Shown: in pieces, positions 52,941 to 63,614 of the stretch | How positions within the stretch are numbered: the first letter of the stretch is position 1 | How the letters are laid out: each line of letters begins with the position of its first letter | Origin: Mortierella alpina | Lineage: Eukaryota; Mortierellomycota; Mortierellomycetes; Mortierellales; Mortierellaceae | Direction of reading: 5' to 3' | Length of the DNA stretch: 64,000 bases | Assembly: GCA_029449245.1 (NCBI GenBank) | Contig: JANATF010000010.1 | Span: forward strand, 496,001-560,000 | Position numbers and translations under genes: made by a program | The notes under the pieces: generated by a model | Told to the model about the DNA's origin: nothing | The model's input: only the letters and a program-made list of their open reading frames with translations | Database searches by the model: none

Positions 52941-55037
52941 CTACATGTCCATGTCCTGGTCACTATCTGAATGATGGATCCTTTGAAGCGATCCTGATTG
53001 TTGAGGTATAAGTGCTCTGGAGTGTGACGAATTACCACTCTGAAACTGCGAGCTCCCACTGGTGAAAGAGGAAGCCTCACGTCCGTTGATCCTGTATCTC
53101 TCCCTTGACGCCGGCAACGATGTCTGCGGGGGGGTTGAATCCTTCCTTTTCGATCTATCCGTATTGGTACGAGAGGCTGATGAAGAGGAGGAGGAAGGGG
53201 GGGCGGGTGGCGAAGCGTCGTTCTGGAGGTGCATGATATAACTATTCCGATATGAGGAAAGGGTGTTGTTCGAGACGTAGAGCCCGCCAAACAGAACCAC
53301 GATCACAAATGCCTTGATAGCCCAGGAACGACGCAAAAGAGAGGAGCAGATTAGCCATCGAGTGTGTGTGAGTTGAGTATATCGGCGGACGAAAAGAAAA
53401 GATAAGGAGCCACGCCTACCATTGTCTTGAACGAGATGGCGTGCACAAACGAATCGACAATCAGTCCGAACGTCTTGGCGGCAACCGATGCCCTTCCAGG
53501 TAAATTGGGTATGGATTCCAAGCATTTTTGAGCTTCAGCGCACCATGCCAGCTTATCGCCCACTGGGTTTACCAAGTTGTCGCAGTCAAAGCTCTTCCAT
53601 CGCTGCTCACAGATATCTCGACGCTTGCGCTCTTCCTTCAAAACAACATTGGCGTTCATGCTGACTTCGCTTTGAATCCCAATGATAAAGCTAGCTGCAA
53701 TGTAGACCATGACCATCGCAAACACTGCATTCATGGCGACTTGAACATATCTAAGACGAGGTATGCACCGAACGAACATAAAATAAGCGTCAACGTTTTG
53801 TGCACGGTTTCAATCGGCGATAGCAAAGAGAGTATCAACAGTCCGGGCATATCTCATGCTTACCCTGACAAGATGAATGGCAAGTCCACGTTTTCTGACC
53901 ATACACGGCCTTGCGGTTTCTGCCGCTGGTGAGATTGAGGTTGGAATCGCCTGTTCCGTGACAAAAAGTCCTGTTCCTGTAACGTGCGCGTCATACGAAA
54001 GTCATAGTCTGGACTCCAGGACTAACAACAATGAGATAGGGAAAGGCCTGTTAGCATCGTTCTGGTCCTGCTATCCAAATTCCAACATAAAGGTAATACA
54101 CAATGAAGTCGCCGTTCACGAACTGACCTTGTTTCGAGAAAGGGTTCGTGAGCGATGATCGTATTCATCCGAATCCTCGTCTACGTGATGATCTGATGTA
54201 TCATCTTCTTCCTCGTCGTCGCCGCCACTCCAGAACCCATTTGGATCAGTGTTGCTTCGGTATTGCAAGTTGGATCGTATCCGTGCTCGCCCCGAGGTGG
54301 AGGATCCAATGTTGCGCCCAAGCGGTGATCGTGAAGTGCTACGTTGTCGTTCCTGCTCTTGCTCCCGGTCAAATACTTCATGCCTTAACGTGCCTAGATC
54401 AAAGCTGTTCTTCTTGTCTGTCGCATCCGATGCTGGGAAGAGCCTGCCTTCTTTACTACGCTGCTGTGAGAGTCGAGGAAATGTTGATCCACCCATGCCT
54501 CCTGAAGCTGTGCCGGAGGTCTCTGTTGGAGTCTCTGGAGGGTGTGAGTGAGAGTGGGAAAAGGAGTCTTGCCGGGTGAGCGAAAAAGAACCTTGCCGAG
54601 GAGTGGACTGTCCTGATGGAGTTGACGACAGCTGCGAATCCTGACGAAAGGGCCTCAGCGTGGTCGACCCCCAGCCCTCGGAGGTCAGGGACGATTCTAG
54701 ATTTCCCTCCCGTCAAAAGGAGACAGATTTAGTTTTGAGTGAGGTTGTCGACTCGACGTCTGGCTGATGCCTCGAGATGCCCTCTTACAGAGAATGACAC
54801 GCGCATGGATCACTGCTTACGGCTGAGTTGAGACGAGAAACTGGAATCCTTGTGGAGTGATGGATTGGAGTTGGACGAGGTCGAGCCAAAGGCTGTGCTT
54901 TGCCCTGGCGCCTGGGACGGGGCTGTTAGCTCAGATTCCAATGGCTGAGGCGCTGAGAATATGTTGGGTAGGTTGCGATCGTGCTCGCGCTCCCAGTCCA
55001 TTGGTGCCTCCCTCGTGCGAATCGTCATGCGGGACAT
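52941..55037 (-). CDS. Brr6/Brl1-type nuclear envelope protein
   Basis: Five exons on the minus strand, about 55037-54821, 54696-54128, 54021-53864, 53750-53420 and 53312-52941, give 548 residues. The N-terminal ~290 residues are Ser/Gln-rich and disordered, with charged EEEDDTSDHHVDEDSDEYDH. The conserved C-terminal domain starts at DLPFILSGYVQVAMNAVF (first membrane helix). A lumenal loop with four Cys follows (DICEQRWKSFDCDN...WCAEAQKC), then RASVAAKTFGLIVDSF and ISFKTMAFVIVVLFGGLYVS (second membrane helix). This is the Brr6/Brl1 arrangement. In fungi with closed mitosis these proteins help nuclear pore complex assembly and nuclear membrane fusion and lipid homeostasis. The third exon was found from splice phase and is not a conventional ATG-started ORF. 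The gene ends 240 bp from the convergent kinase gene. Confidence 0.87.
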
Positions 55038-55188
55038 CACTGCTGCCTTCTTCCTGCGGTGTTGTGTTGGTATGCTGTGTTGCGGAAAAGATGTGAACGA
55101 GGAAAACCACCACAATGCGAAGCACTTCATATGAAAGTTGATGTTCTGTTTACAGAGGGTTGCTACACTAATATTGCATTTACAAGGT

Positions 55189-56958
55189 TCACATGGTGAA
55201 GAGCAGGTTCAGGTCGCACGGGTGACTGGAGCTGAGTTGAGGCTTCTGCTCATACTTGGATCGAAGGACATCGCGGATGCTGTTCAACAGCTGCAAGTAG
55301 CTCTGCTGTGGATTGGCCGTCAGTCTATGGCAATGCAGTTGTCCAAAGTGTGAAGATGTGTTGCTTAATAATCCGCATCAAAGTATCGCCAAGGTTGACA
55401 GCGCATTCGTTTATCACAATGGCAGCACATCGAGGCGGCGCCCTTACGCTGTAATGAAGGAGAAGGTCATTGCTCCTGTCATTCCGAATCCCTGCTCGTG
55501 TGCATCTGCTGATGTTTGTGTATCCTTGCAGCTGTAGTGATAAAGAAGGCGCAAGTCAGGGCGACGAAGGTTAGTCCAACTGGCTTCGCTGCAGATCAAG
55601 GCTCACCGAAACAATGTGTCGCACAAGCACCAAAACTCTGAATAGACTTCTACGCACCCACTGAGCATAATGCAGTCTGCGGGACTCGATTTCGTCTCCA
55701 AGGCCTTGTCCCGGTTCTTGGGCGCCATCAGCTTCTTGCCGAGACTGCCCAGGCCCCTGAGCATGCCCCCCATGTCGCCTTGCATGTAGGCCATACCGGC
55801 ACTCAGAACACCTGTGCCCACATCTGCCAACATGTTGGGCTCCTTGAGGTTTCCAGTCGTGCTGTAGATGTAAGGAAGATCCAGTGCCGATCCAGAGTGG
55901 CAGCAGTCCATGATGGCGGTCAACCGACACCCAGCAGGGAGCGGACTAACAAGAATCTCGTGCATTGTGTCGTCAATGATGAAACCCGCCTCCTCGTGGT
56001 CTACAGGGTAGATCGTCTCGTCATAACCATCATCCTCGTCACCGTCCTTGTCCTCCGTCTGGCCTCCATGTCCGCTGTAGTGGAAGAAGAAACTATCGTG
56101 GTTGAGTGCAGAGCGAACCCGATATGGAATTAGCGGTGCAGAAGGACTTTCATTTTTCCTTTTCCTTGTGGTTTGTGGACATTTGGAGCAGTCGACAAAT
56201 AGCGCATGCAGTCGAACAGTGGCACAATAATACTCACGAATCGTTGGGCTGGGCGTCCCGGACCAGCCACTTCATGGCCGCCAGGATGTTGGCATGTGTG
56301 GGAATGCGAGTTGGATCCTCCTGGTCGTCTGTCAGGCTGATGGTGTCCTCCTCCCTGAAACCAAAGTTCTGGGTGATGAAGGTCCTGATGTTCTTGACGT
56401 CGTTGATGCACCCGCGGAGTTCGTTTTGCTGCCCAAAGTAGTTGATACCAATAAAGAGGGCTCTCTTGCGACCCTGGCAGGTGGACAGCTTAAAGTCCCT
56501 TGGAGGGTCTCTCTTGGGACTTTCTCGGACAGCCCAGCCCTCAGGTGGAGGAGGCACGTCCTGTGGAGTAATCTATGGGCACATCCAGTAGCCAGGAAAG
56601 CATGGTTGAGATGAGTGCCGTGTTCATAGGGGCCAAGCGCACCTGCAGGAGTCTTATTTTTTTTTAACGGATCAGCACGTCAAGTTACCAAATGCTGTGG
56701 GATCGAGTACATCGGCGGCTGGTATTGCTGCTGGGGAGGTGCATAGCCCTGAGGAGGGGGGGCATACTGCTGATGGGGAGGAGGCGGGCCGTAGGGCGAG
56801 CTGGCAGGCGGTGGGTAATAGGGCTGCCCCGGAGGAGGGCCGTATGCGTTGTAGCCAGGGTTGTTGGGGGGAGGATACTGCGAGGGTGGCGGATAAGGAT
56901 TGCCCTGAGGCGGTGCGTATCCATAGCCCTGCTGCTGAGAGTACTGTCCAGGATACAT
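55189..56958 (-). CDS. Metacaspase (type I)
   Basis: Five exons on the minus strand, about 56958-56689, 56560-56238, 56092-55658, 55531-55448 and 55324-55189, give 415 residues. The prodomain (1-~90) is Pro/Gln/Tyr/Gly-rich ([19 protein letters not shown]), as in fungal Mca1/CasA. The p20 part starts [20 protein letters not shown]. The catalytic His is in HYSGHGG (~His206) and the catalytic Cys in [11 protein letters not shown] (~Cys262). A linker with [16 protein letters not shown] carries basic residues suited to Arg/Lys autocleavage. The p10 part has [16 protein letters not shown], then [16 protein letters not shown] and a terminal FTM. Metacaspases are Ca2+-dependent Arg/Lys proteases linked to fungal stress responses, aggregate clearance and cell death. 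A good acceptor (ccttttgcag) 19 nt before the ATG, with gtgagt near 57160, indicates an intron in the 5' UTR. Confidence 0.93.
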
Positions 56959-57304
56959 GTGCCGGTAGCTGTCTGCAAAAGGAGGGTGGGTGTTGATGGG
57001 GTGTAGAGCAGGCTGAAGTGCTGGAATGAACAGTGGAGTTGGGATGCGGCGCAATGGACAGGAGGAAAAGGTGTGCAAAATGGAGTCGGACAAGAGGAAA
57101 AGGAGAACAGAACAGAGTCACCGTAGCAAGACGCAAAACGCGGTCCCTTGAGTTTCACTCACATGCAAGATCAGTACCCGCAAGGGGTTTAAAGGACACA
57201 CTCTCTCCGTCTCTCCGTAGTCGTCTTGCCTTCTCGTTTGTCTCTCTGCTCAACATCCTCCACTCCACATTCCTTCACATTCCTCCACATTCTAAAGCCC
57301 AGCC
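56959..57304. other. Divergent promoter region, metacaspase and maleylacetoacetate isomerase genes
   Basis: Contains the probable 5' UTR intron of the metacaspase gene (minus strand, about 57160-56978) and a C/T-rich leader for the right-hand gene. With only 346 bp in total, the promoters must be compact or overlapping. Confidence 0.5.
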
Positions 57305-58503
57305 ATGTCTTCCTCCTCCACTGATCGCCCGGTGCTGTACACCTACTTCCGCTCCTCGTGCTCATGGCGCGTCAGGATCGCATTGAACCTCAAGAAGATC
57401 GACTTTGAGGCGCGACCCATTAACCTTCTCAAGGGCGAACAGGTCAGTCATCAGCCAAGTACTCGACTGGCTCTCTTGCTCCATTTCTCCCGGAGCACTT
57501 GACCATACTGCTTGCGATAGGTGCAAGACGGTTACGACACCCATCCATGTCACGCGTGTGCGCTGATCATGCTAACTCGCCCACTTTCTTGTTGCTGACT
57601 TCACACGTTCAGAGATCAGAGGAGTATCTCAAGATCCAGCCTTTCGGATTCGTCCCAGCATACATTGACAACAAGACTGGCCAGACGCTGGTTCAGTCTG
57701 TCAGCATTCTCGAATATCTTGATGAGGTTCACCCTGGTGAGCAAGTTTGTCTCTGAGGCTCCTCACAGAATGGATGGCCTTGAGTTATTTTTCCCACGCT
57801 AACAATAGCATCGTTTCACATGTAGCCTATCCATTGCTTCCAAAGGATCCTCTTGAGCGCGCCAAGGTAAGGGATCTGTAACAAAAAGCGCGCCCGTTGC
57901 TGTATAAGATCTCGCGCCTCCAAAAGTACTGATTCTGAACCTACCCTTCGTGATATGATGAGAGAGTAGGTGCGTGCCCTGGTTCAGGCGGTCGCGATGG
58001 ACATTCAGCCCATCGCCAACCTCCGTATCCTCAAGTACGTCGGCGATGAGAAAAAGGTCGAGTGGGCAAAGCACTTTGTGACCGAGGGCTTCAAAGGTAT
58101 CGCGTTAGCTCTGAACTCAGTTATGTACAGCTTACAAGTCTGATTCCCCAGCAGACAATTGGCTAATCTCTCCATACTAAACCGTTAGCTTTGGAGGCCA
58201 TGCTCGAGAAGACAGCCGGAAAGTACTCGTTTGGAGACTCCATTACCATGGCCGACCTCGTTCTCGTCCCTCAAGTCTACAACGGTATTCGGTATGTCAA
58301 GCTCGAAATATCAAAGAGCAGAATCAGGGGGATCCCATGCTTCATGTTGGAATCGAACTGACATATATCTCAATCATAGCTTCAATGTGGACATGAGCGC
58401 CTTCCCCATCATCTCACGCATCAACAGCACACTGGCCGAGATTCCAGAGTTCAAGGCTGCTCATCCATCCCAGCAGGTCGACTGCCCTGCCGAGCTGCGC
58501 TAA
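57305..58503 (+). CDS. maiA: Maleylacetoacetate isomerase (zeta-class glutathione transferase)
   Basis: Six exons, about 57305-57442, 57613-57736, 57826-57866, 57970-58096, 58189-58291 and 58380-58503, give 218 residues. The zeta-class signature [11 protein letters not shown] (residues 17-27) includes the active-site Ser/Cys. Next come the GSH-site segments [18 protein letters not shown] and [10 protein letters not shown]. In the helical C-terminal domain are [32 protein letters not shown] and [17 protein letters not shown]. The enzyme uses glutathione to isomerise maleylacetoacetate to fumarylacetoacetate in phenylalanine/tyrosine breakdown. Length is standard. No neighbouring tyrosine-catabolism genes are in the window. 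Confidence 0.94.
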
Positions 58504-58618
58504 TGATGACGTTGGTGTGAGTTGATTATTCACAATGATAGACGGAATACAATCTGCTATACACGTTTACAATACGGCAGTACTGCAGAGGTTTCCTTTA
58601 CTCTGCCTCAGCAATACG

Positions 58619-60055
58619 CTATGGGTTGACCTCATTCAATGAAGGAGCACTAACAAAGGATGAGACCGAATTTTGAGAAGATATGCTAAAGGCCACTGAA
58701 GATGCATCGGTAAAAGAAGCTGACGAGGAAGAGGGAGTTAGAATGCTGGAAACATTTGATGTCGACGGCGTGAGAAATTGCTCTTGGATATGTGATCGCT
58801 CTGCCCATGGTGAGTCAGGCATAGCTTCGGAATGGGGAGCAATTCGGTCCGAGCTGCGCAATTGTGAATGATCGTTTGGTACTGGTGGTATCCTTGACAC
58901 GTCTTGGTTTGATGAAGCGGGTCGCGATGGTCCATCGTGCACGTTTGATGATGCTGGCGTAACGATTGGTTCCATCACAGGTGCGTCTCCAGAGGCAGTG
59001 TCGGAGGTCCTAGAGTATATCGAAGTGGCACGCGAACGTGGTGTGTTGAAGATCGATGCTGCGGATAGAGGGGATAGGTGTGGATGAGGTTCTACACTTT
59101 CAAACTGCCCGGGATCCATTGCCGGGCCCAAAGATGGTATCGAGAAATCGGGAATGCGTCGGTTGTGGTTTTGGGATAGCTTTGGTGTAGTGAGTCGCAC
59201 AGAGTTGCTTTTGGTCTCGCCATATTCAGAGCATTCCGCCCCAGATCCAAGCCAACCTTCATCGTCCTCTTGCTCGTCCATATCAGACACATTGGAGCCA
59301 AATGGGTTTGGATAGCGGTCGATCTTCCTCTTCAGCTTGCCTGGACTGACCGAGTCATCGCTCGAGTCATCCATCTCATCCTGTGTTCCGTCTTCTGGTA
59401 GTGATTCTTCCATGGCTGCGATGCTTCTCGTGTTGAGCATGCTGACGGGCACCATCTCTGTAGCGCCGCTATCCACCATATCGGGGTCATCATCCATTCT
59501 ATCTTGCTCCTCTGTCTGCTGCTGGATGCTTTTGCGCTGTTTCCTTTGTTGCTCAAGTGCCTGCTCATTCTGTCCTTGGATTTCCTTGAGAAGGGTACTT
59601 GGATGAGTGAGTATGTGGTATAGCTTTGTCGCCGCACGATGTGTCTGTGTCCAAGAGTATATCACCATGACGAGCCACGAGGATGCCGGCGGAGGTTGTT
59701 GAACGGACTTTGATGCTGAGACCAGGGTCCGTGACAGGTTCAGCACGGCTTCTGTCCGAATCCCACTGTTGGGGTATCTTTCTGGCACTTGGTCACTTTG
59801 TCCTGCTCCATTGCTGTGGTTTGAGGAAAGAGGAGTGCCGCTGTGGTGGCTACTGTTACGTGGAGAATGCTCATATGGCGGTGGTTGTTCATCGTTCTCA
59901 TTGTCACTGCTTTGTCTCTGGTGGTCGACAGGTAGGCCGTAACTGGAGGTGATGGCGGCGCGGGATTGGCGTACCTGTGCTCTGGCCAATGAGACCGTAA
60001 CGAGAGGAATGGCTCTTGCCTGCTGTCGAGCCTCGAGACGACGCGAAGACGGCAT
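58619..60055 (-). CDS. Unrecognised Ser/Pro-rich protein with PPPY motif
   Basis: A single long ORF of 478 residues from ATG 60055 (MPSSRRLEARQQARAIPL). The frame is open a further ~40 codons upstream but without an ATG, so an upstream coding exon cannot be excluded. I do not recognise the family. The N-terminal ~45 residues are basic and helical. EQPPPYEHSP contains a PPxY motif, a ligand for WW domains such as those of Nedd4/Rsp5 ligases. A short hydrophobic-helical stretch (SSWLVMVIYSWTQTHRAATK) at ~136-160 is the only ordered-looking core and might be a membrane-associated helix. It is followed by a coiled-coil-prone Gln-rich segment and ~300 disordered, acidic and Ser-rich residues. Possible arrestin-related or Rsp5-adaptor partner; this is speculation. 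Confidence 0.68.
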   Translation of the reverse strand: MPSSRRLEARQQARAIPLVTVSLARAQVRQSRAAITSSYGLPVDHQRQSSDNENDEQPPPYEHSPRNSSHHSGTPLSSNHSNGAGQSDQVPERYPNSGIRTEAVLNLSRTLVSASKSVQQPPPASSWLVMVIYSWTQTHRAATKLYHILTHPSTLLKEIQGQNEQALEQQRKQRKSIQQQTEEQDRMDDDPDMVDSGATEMVPVSMLNTRSIAAMEESLPEDGTQDEMDDSSDDSVSPGKLKRKIDRYPNPFGSNVSDMDEQEDDEGWLGSGAECSEYGETKSNSVRLTTPKLSQNHNRRIPDFSIPSLGPAMDPGQFESVEPHPHLSPLSAASIFNTPRSRATSIYSRTSDTASGDAPVMEPIVTPASSNVHDGPSRPASSNQDVSRIPPVPNDHSQLRSSDRIAPHSEAMPDSPWAERSHIQEQFLTPSTSNVSSILTPSSSSASFTDASSVAFSISSQNSVSSFVSAPSLNEVNP

Positions 60056-61025
60056 ATTCGTTCGCAGAAACAGACGCTGCGGCTTTATTCCACCCCTTTT
60101 TTCTGGAAAGGGTGGTACGGTGAAAGGGATGTATTGCGAATTGGTCGCCTCCTGTGCTACGGAAGTGAATTGCACCGTACTGCTTGTCCGATCCTTGCTG
60201 GTTGATTGGGAGTGACAGGGAGAGGAATGATTCGGCTGAGCGAGATGTGAGCGTTCAAGTGGGCATTGAGGAAGAAAATATCAACAAAGAGTATGGTCTT
60301 TGAGGCACGAACCTTTTGAAGTGCGAAAAAACAAAAAAAAAATCAAGTCTTGCAAACGCTGACGCCTTGTCTTGTAATAGTGATATGAATATTTGTTAGT
60401 GTCCATCGCCGTCAATGACGGATGTACTCCTGACGCGACAGCGACTGTCAGCACTGGGCTGCCTTCAGATGGCCCAAGAACCGCAGCAGCCTGTGCGCCC
60501 TGGGGACGCGCAGCCCAGTGGTTGCGGCAGACAAGCGAGCGGGAGAGGCTGCATGTCGCGTGATTGCGACGAGCTCTTACCCCAGGCGCTTCACCCGCAA
60601 GGGTCAGGAGCGCATTTTTATATCACGACACACTCCCCATTAACCCCATTCTCTTTCCCAATCACAATCTCCTTCCCCCCCATCCTGACACCTCTGCTCC
60701 CCATGTAAATCACTGCTGGAAGAGTCTTTCCCCCATCGTCCTCTTTCGTACAGACACTGTCGCCCTCTGCAGCCCCGCCCGTCATCTGTCCCGACTTGCA
60801 CCTTCGCCCAATAGACGGTCAAACGCAGTCACCAGCCTTTCTTGAAGCTGCATCCCCCGCCAGCACTCTATCGTCTCTTTGCTGCACGGCCACACCATCC
60901 CCCATCCAGTATCCATCAGGCCATACAGCACAGTCCCTGCACTCTTTGTTTTACCCATATCCTCTACTTCTACCCTCCCTCTACCCTTCTACCTGACCCC
61001 TCGTCCATCCATCAAGGCTAAAGAG
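60056..61025. other. Divergent promoter region between two unrecognised genes
   Basis: About 1 kb. The right half is strongly C/T-rich on the plus strand, as in other 5' leaders of this window. An A-run lies at about 60327-60345. No gene is supported. Confidence 0.5.
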
Positions 61026-63337
61026 ATGGCCGCAGCAACCAGTCCCAACAAACCCTCACATCGTTCGCGAGCCTCCTCTGCGTTCTTATTCCCAGACACG
61101 GCAGACTATCACGAGCCGGGTCACTCGAGCGCAGCATCACCGAGGCTACAGATTCTGAGCGGCACTGGGTCGCCCTGTGGTGATGGTAAGGCGCTTTCAC
61201 CTGTTCTTGTTTTCACGGAGAAACCCTGTTCATGTTATGCCCAAGAAGTATGTCTAATCCCACCCCTTGTTGGCTGTGATATGCCATCATTTTCCAATCA
61301 CCCCTCAGGCTCATGGATTTCTCTTTCAGCCAGAGAACTCCTTGAGGATGAGTACTCTGAAGTCGAGTACTCTGATATGGATGGCGAAGATGACATGATC
61401 TACGACACACCTCCATATTACCACTACGAGGATGAGCACCTCCACCAACAGCAACATCAGCAACAGCAGCAGCAGCACCATCTTCATCATCCATATCAAC
61501 AGCAACAACAGCATTCAATGCAACAACAAGGTCGACCACTTGCATTTGCAGGGAAAGGAGAGTACACTAACATGCCACCGACCTCCTCAGCTTCGTCATC
61601 GCGCCATTCGTTACAGGAACAAGAGCAGGCCGAGGAAGCCCTTCGAGCCAGGTAAACGCCATACTGTATACTTTTTTTTTTCCTTTTTCAAATTATCGTT
61701 GTATGCATATGATGCATGAGATGCAAATGTTGCAGAATGGCACGAGGGGGCATGTCACGCAACAATGAACATTTTGCAACAATGACACGGCTCTCTCGGC
61801 AAGCAACGATAGGGTGTCAACAGCACAAAGTACATGGATGGACCGTGTCTTGACAGTGAATTGCGTGTAACCAAAAACCTTGGAAAGGGGAAGGCAGAGA
61901 TGGTAGGGGGCTGGCTAGCGAGTTCCCCTGATAAGAAGGTTGCAGTGAGATATGCGCCTTGCTGTTGCATCTCTGCATACCCCTCCTTCCTTGAGATCGA
62001 TTGGTTGCCACAGGCACTGCAGTACTATGAAACTCTGATTCTAACTTTACGATGCTTCTGTGCCACAAAAAATAAAGCCTCTCGACCCTGCTCGCGACAG
62101 GACCACGGCCGCGCTTTAGGCAGCGACACCATCGTCCTAGGAAGATCTACACGGTCGACAACCGCTCACAGCGCTCGTCTCCCCTCATGCCGGCATCCCC
62201 CACCCACGTGTACTACTCAACGAACAGCTCGCCTCACTTGCGCCCCTCCAATCCGGAGTCAATCCTTGGCGATCTATCACCTCACTACTTCCATGGCTCC
62301 ATCACACCAAGCTCCAGGGACTATGACAGCGCGTCCTCAGATTCTGAGGCTGGCCGCCAGAAGAAGGGCTTCCGCAGAGGAATTCTTTCGACAGGACAGC
62401 CGACGCGCGACCATTACTATGAAATCGAGTCGACGACGCTGAACAGTAGTGACCCGCCGTTCTCGGGCAGCACGACTCCTCTCTCCCCTCCGCATTTTCA
62501 AAAGATGTCTAGCCCACCGGACCCTGTGGCTAATAAGATGCTACAAGGACCTTCATCCTTGTTGGCAACGCGATATGTGTCTTGGAGTGTCAAGGCACAG
62601 TCGATTTTGGATCATGCCACCAAGGAATCGGCTTTGAAATCAGGAGACGGCCATTCGTCCACGTCCTCCTCCCGTTCATCGTCACCACATTCATCTCCTT
62701 CTACGTCAGGAGCCTCCACACCGTCACGCGTGCGAAGAAAGCGGTGCAGCATTCCAGAGCCACATCAGGGGTTCTTCTCTAGAGCATTGGATCAACGTTC
62801 GTTAGCATCGCATGTCTCTGTATCGAGGGTCGGCATGGGTGGTACCCTATGCCCTCCAATGCATGTAGGTCTGCGAACCGGTATGCTTATCCGAGGCTCA
62901 TCGCCTCTGCGACCGACGTGTGCTGCTCCTTCTCAATGTTCGCCCGGCTCGTCAACGCGGCAGTACTCATTTAAGAGCACCTCTGGCACGCCAGGAATAC
63001 TGACTAACAGGAGTGAGAACATTGGAAGCGACGATAAGGACTCAATATGTGGCCCCGACGATAAAGAGAACAAACGATGGTATGGGCAAGAGATTGGGCT
63101 GAACCTTTGGCAAACCACGCTGGGCGCTGCAGCATTCCTGGGAACGGGCTTTGGATCGGGGTAAGAACTGGGCCTGTCAAACATGTCATTATTGTTGAAA
63201 TGTGAAGGTTATGAGTATATCGTCTCTAATTCGTCCTCTTGGTTGTATGTTGTAGAATGGTCAAGAAGGTCCACAACAACAGCGTCCAGCTACATCCAAA
63301 GGAGCTGCAGAAAGAGAACAGGGAGGGCAGCGCGTAG
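61026..63337 (+). CDS. Unrecognised low-complexity protein with Q/H-rich stretch
   Basis: Four exons, about 61026-61185, 61309-61651, 62141-63160 and 63256-63337, give 534 residues. I do not recognise the family. After a Ser-rich start comes an acidic segment (LLEDEYSEVEYSDMDGEDDM), a Gln/His tract of ~40 residues, then ~300 Ser/Pro-rich residues and a conserved-looking C-terminus (RWYGQEIGLNLWQTTLGAAA followed by FLGTGFGSG). That last piece is hydrophobic and may anchor in a membrane. Intron 1 (123 nt) has no stop and keeps the frame, so retention would add 41 residues. The acceptor of intron 2 is ambiguous: 62120 and 62140 both keep the frame. Phases of all other joins agree. Function unknown. 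Confidence 0.68.
61441..61530 (+). repeat. CAG/CAA/CAT tract coding for Gln/His
   Basis: Imperfect trinucleotide array inside the second exon of the gene at 61026, encoding mixed Gln and His runs. Similar but shorter Gln runs occur in the FYVE gene (about 14243-14430). Confidence 0.8.
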
Positions 63338-63614
63338 TAGTTCATAGCCACTCAAAACAAAATAAAGAAAAAAATAGCTTGCTGCACGCTCATAGTGTCG
63401 AGCCTGAAGTATGTCAGTCGTCAAAATCTTTCCTTTTTGCCTCTCTTACTCTCTCTTTCTCTCTCTCTCGTCGTTTCTCTCAAACCCACAGCGCGCGAAC
63501 CTCCTCCCTTTCTACTTAACACACACACATACGCACACACACGCCCTCATTGTCTCCCTCTCTTCCTCCCTCAACGCTTTCTCCCTCGCTTGGTCGTTGC
63601 GCATTCAGCCCAGC
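63338..63614. other. Intergenic region before the last gene
   Basis: Contains a (tctc)n-rich pyrimidine tract at about 63445-63480 and an acacac-rich tract near 63520-63542, probably in the 5' UTR of the partial gene to the right. Confidence 0.5.
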
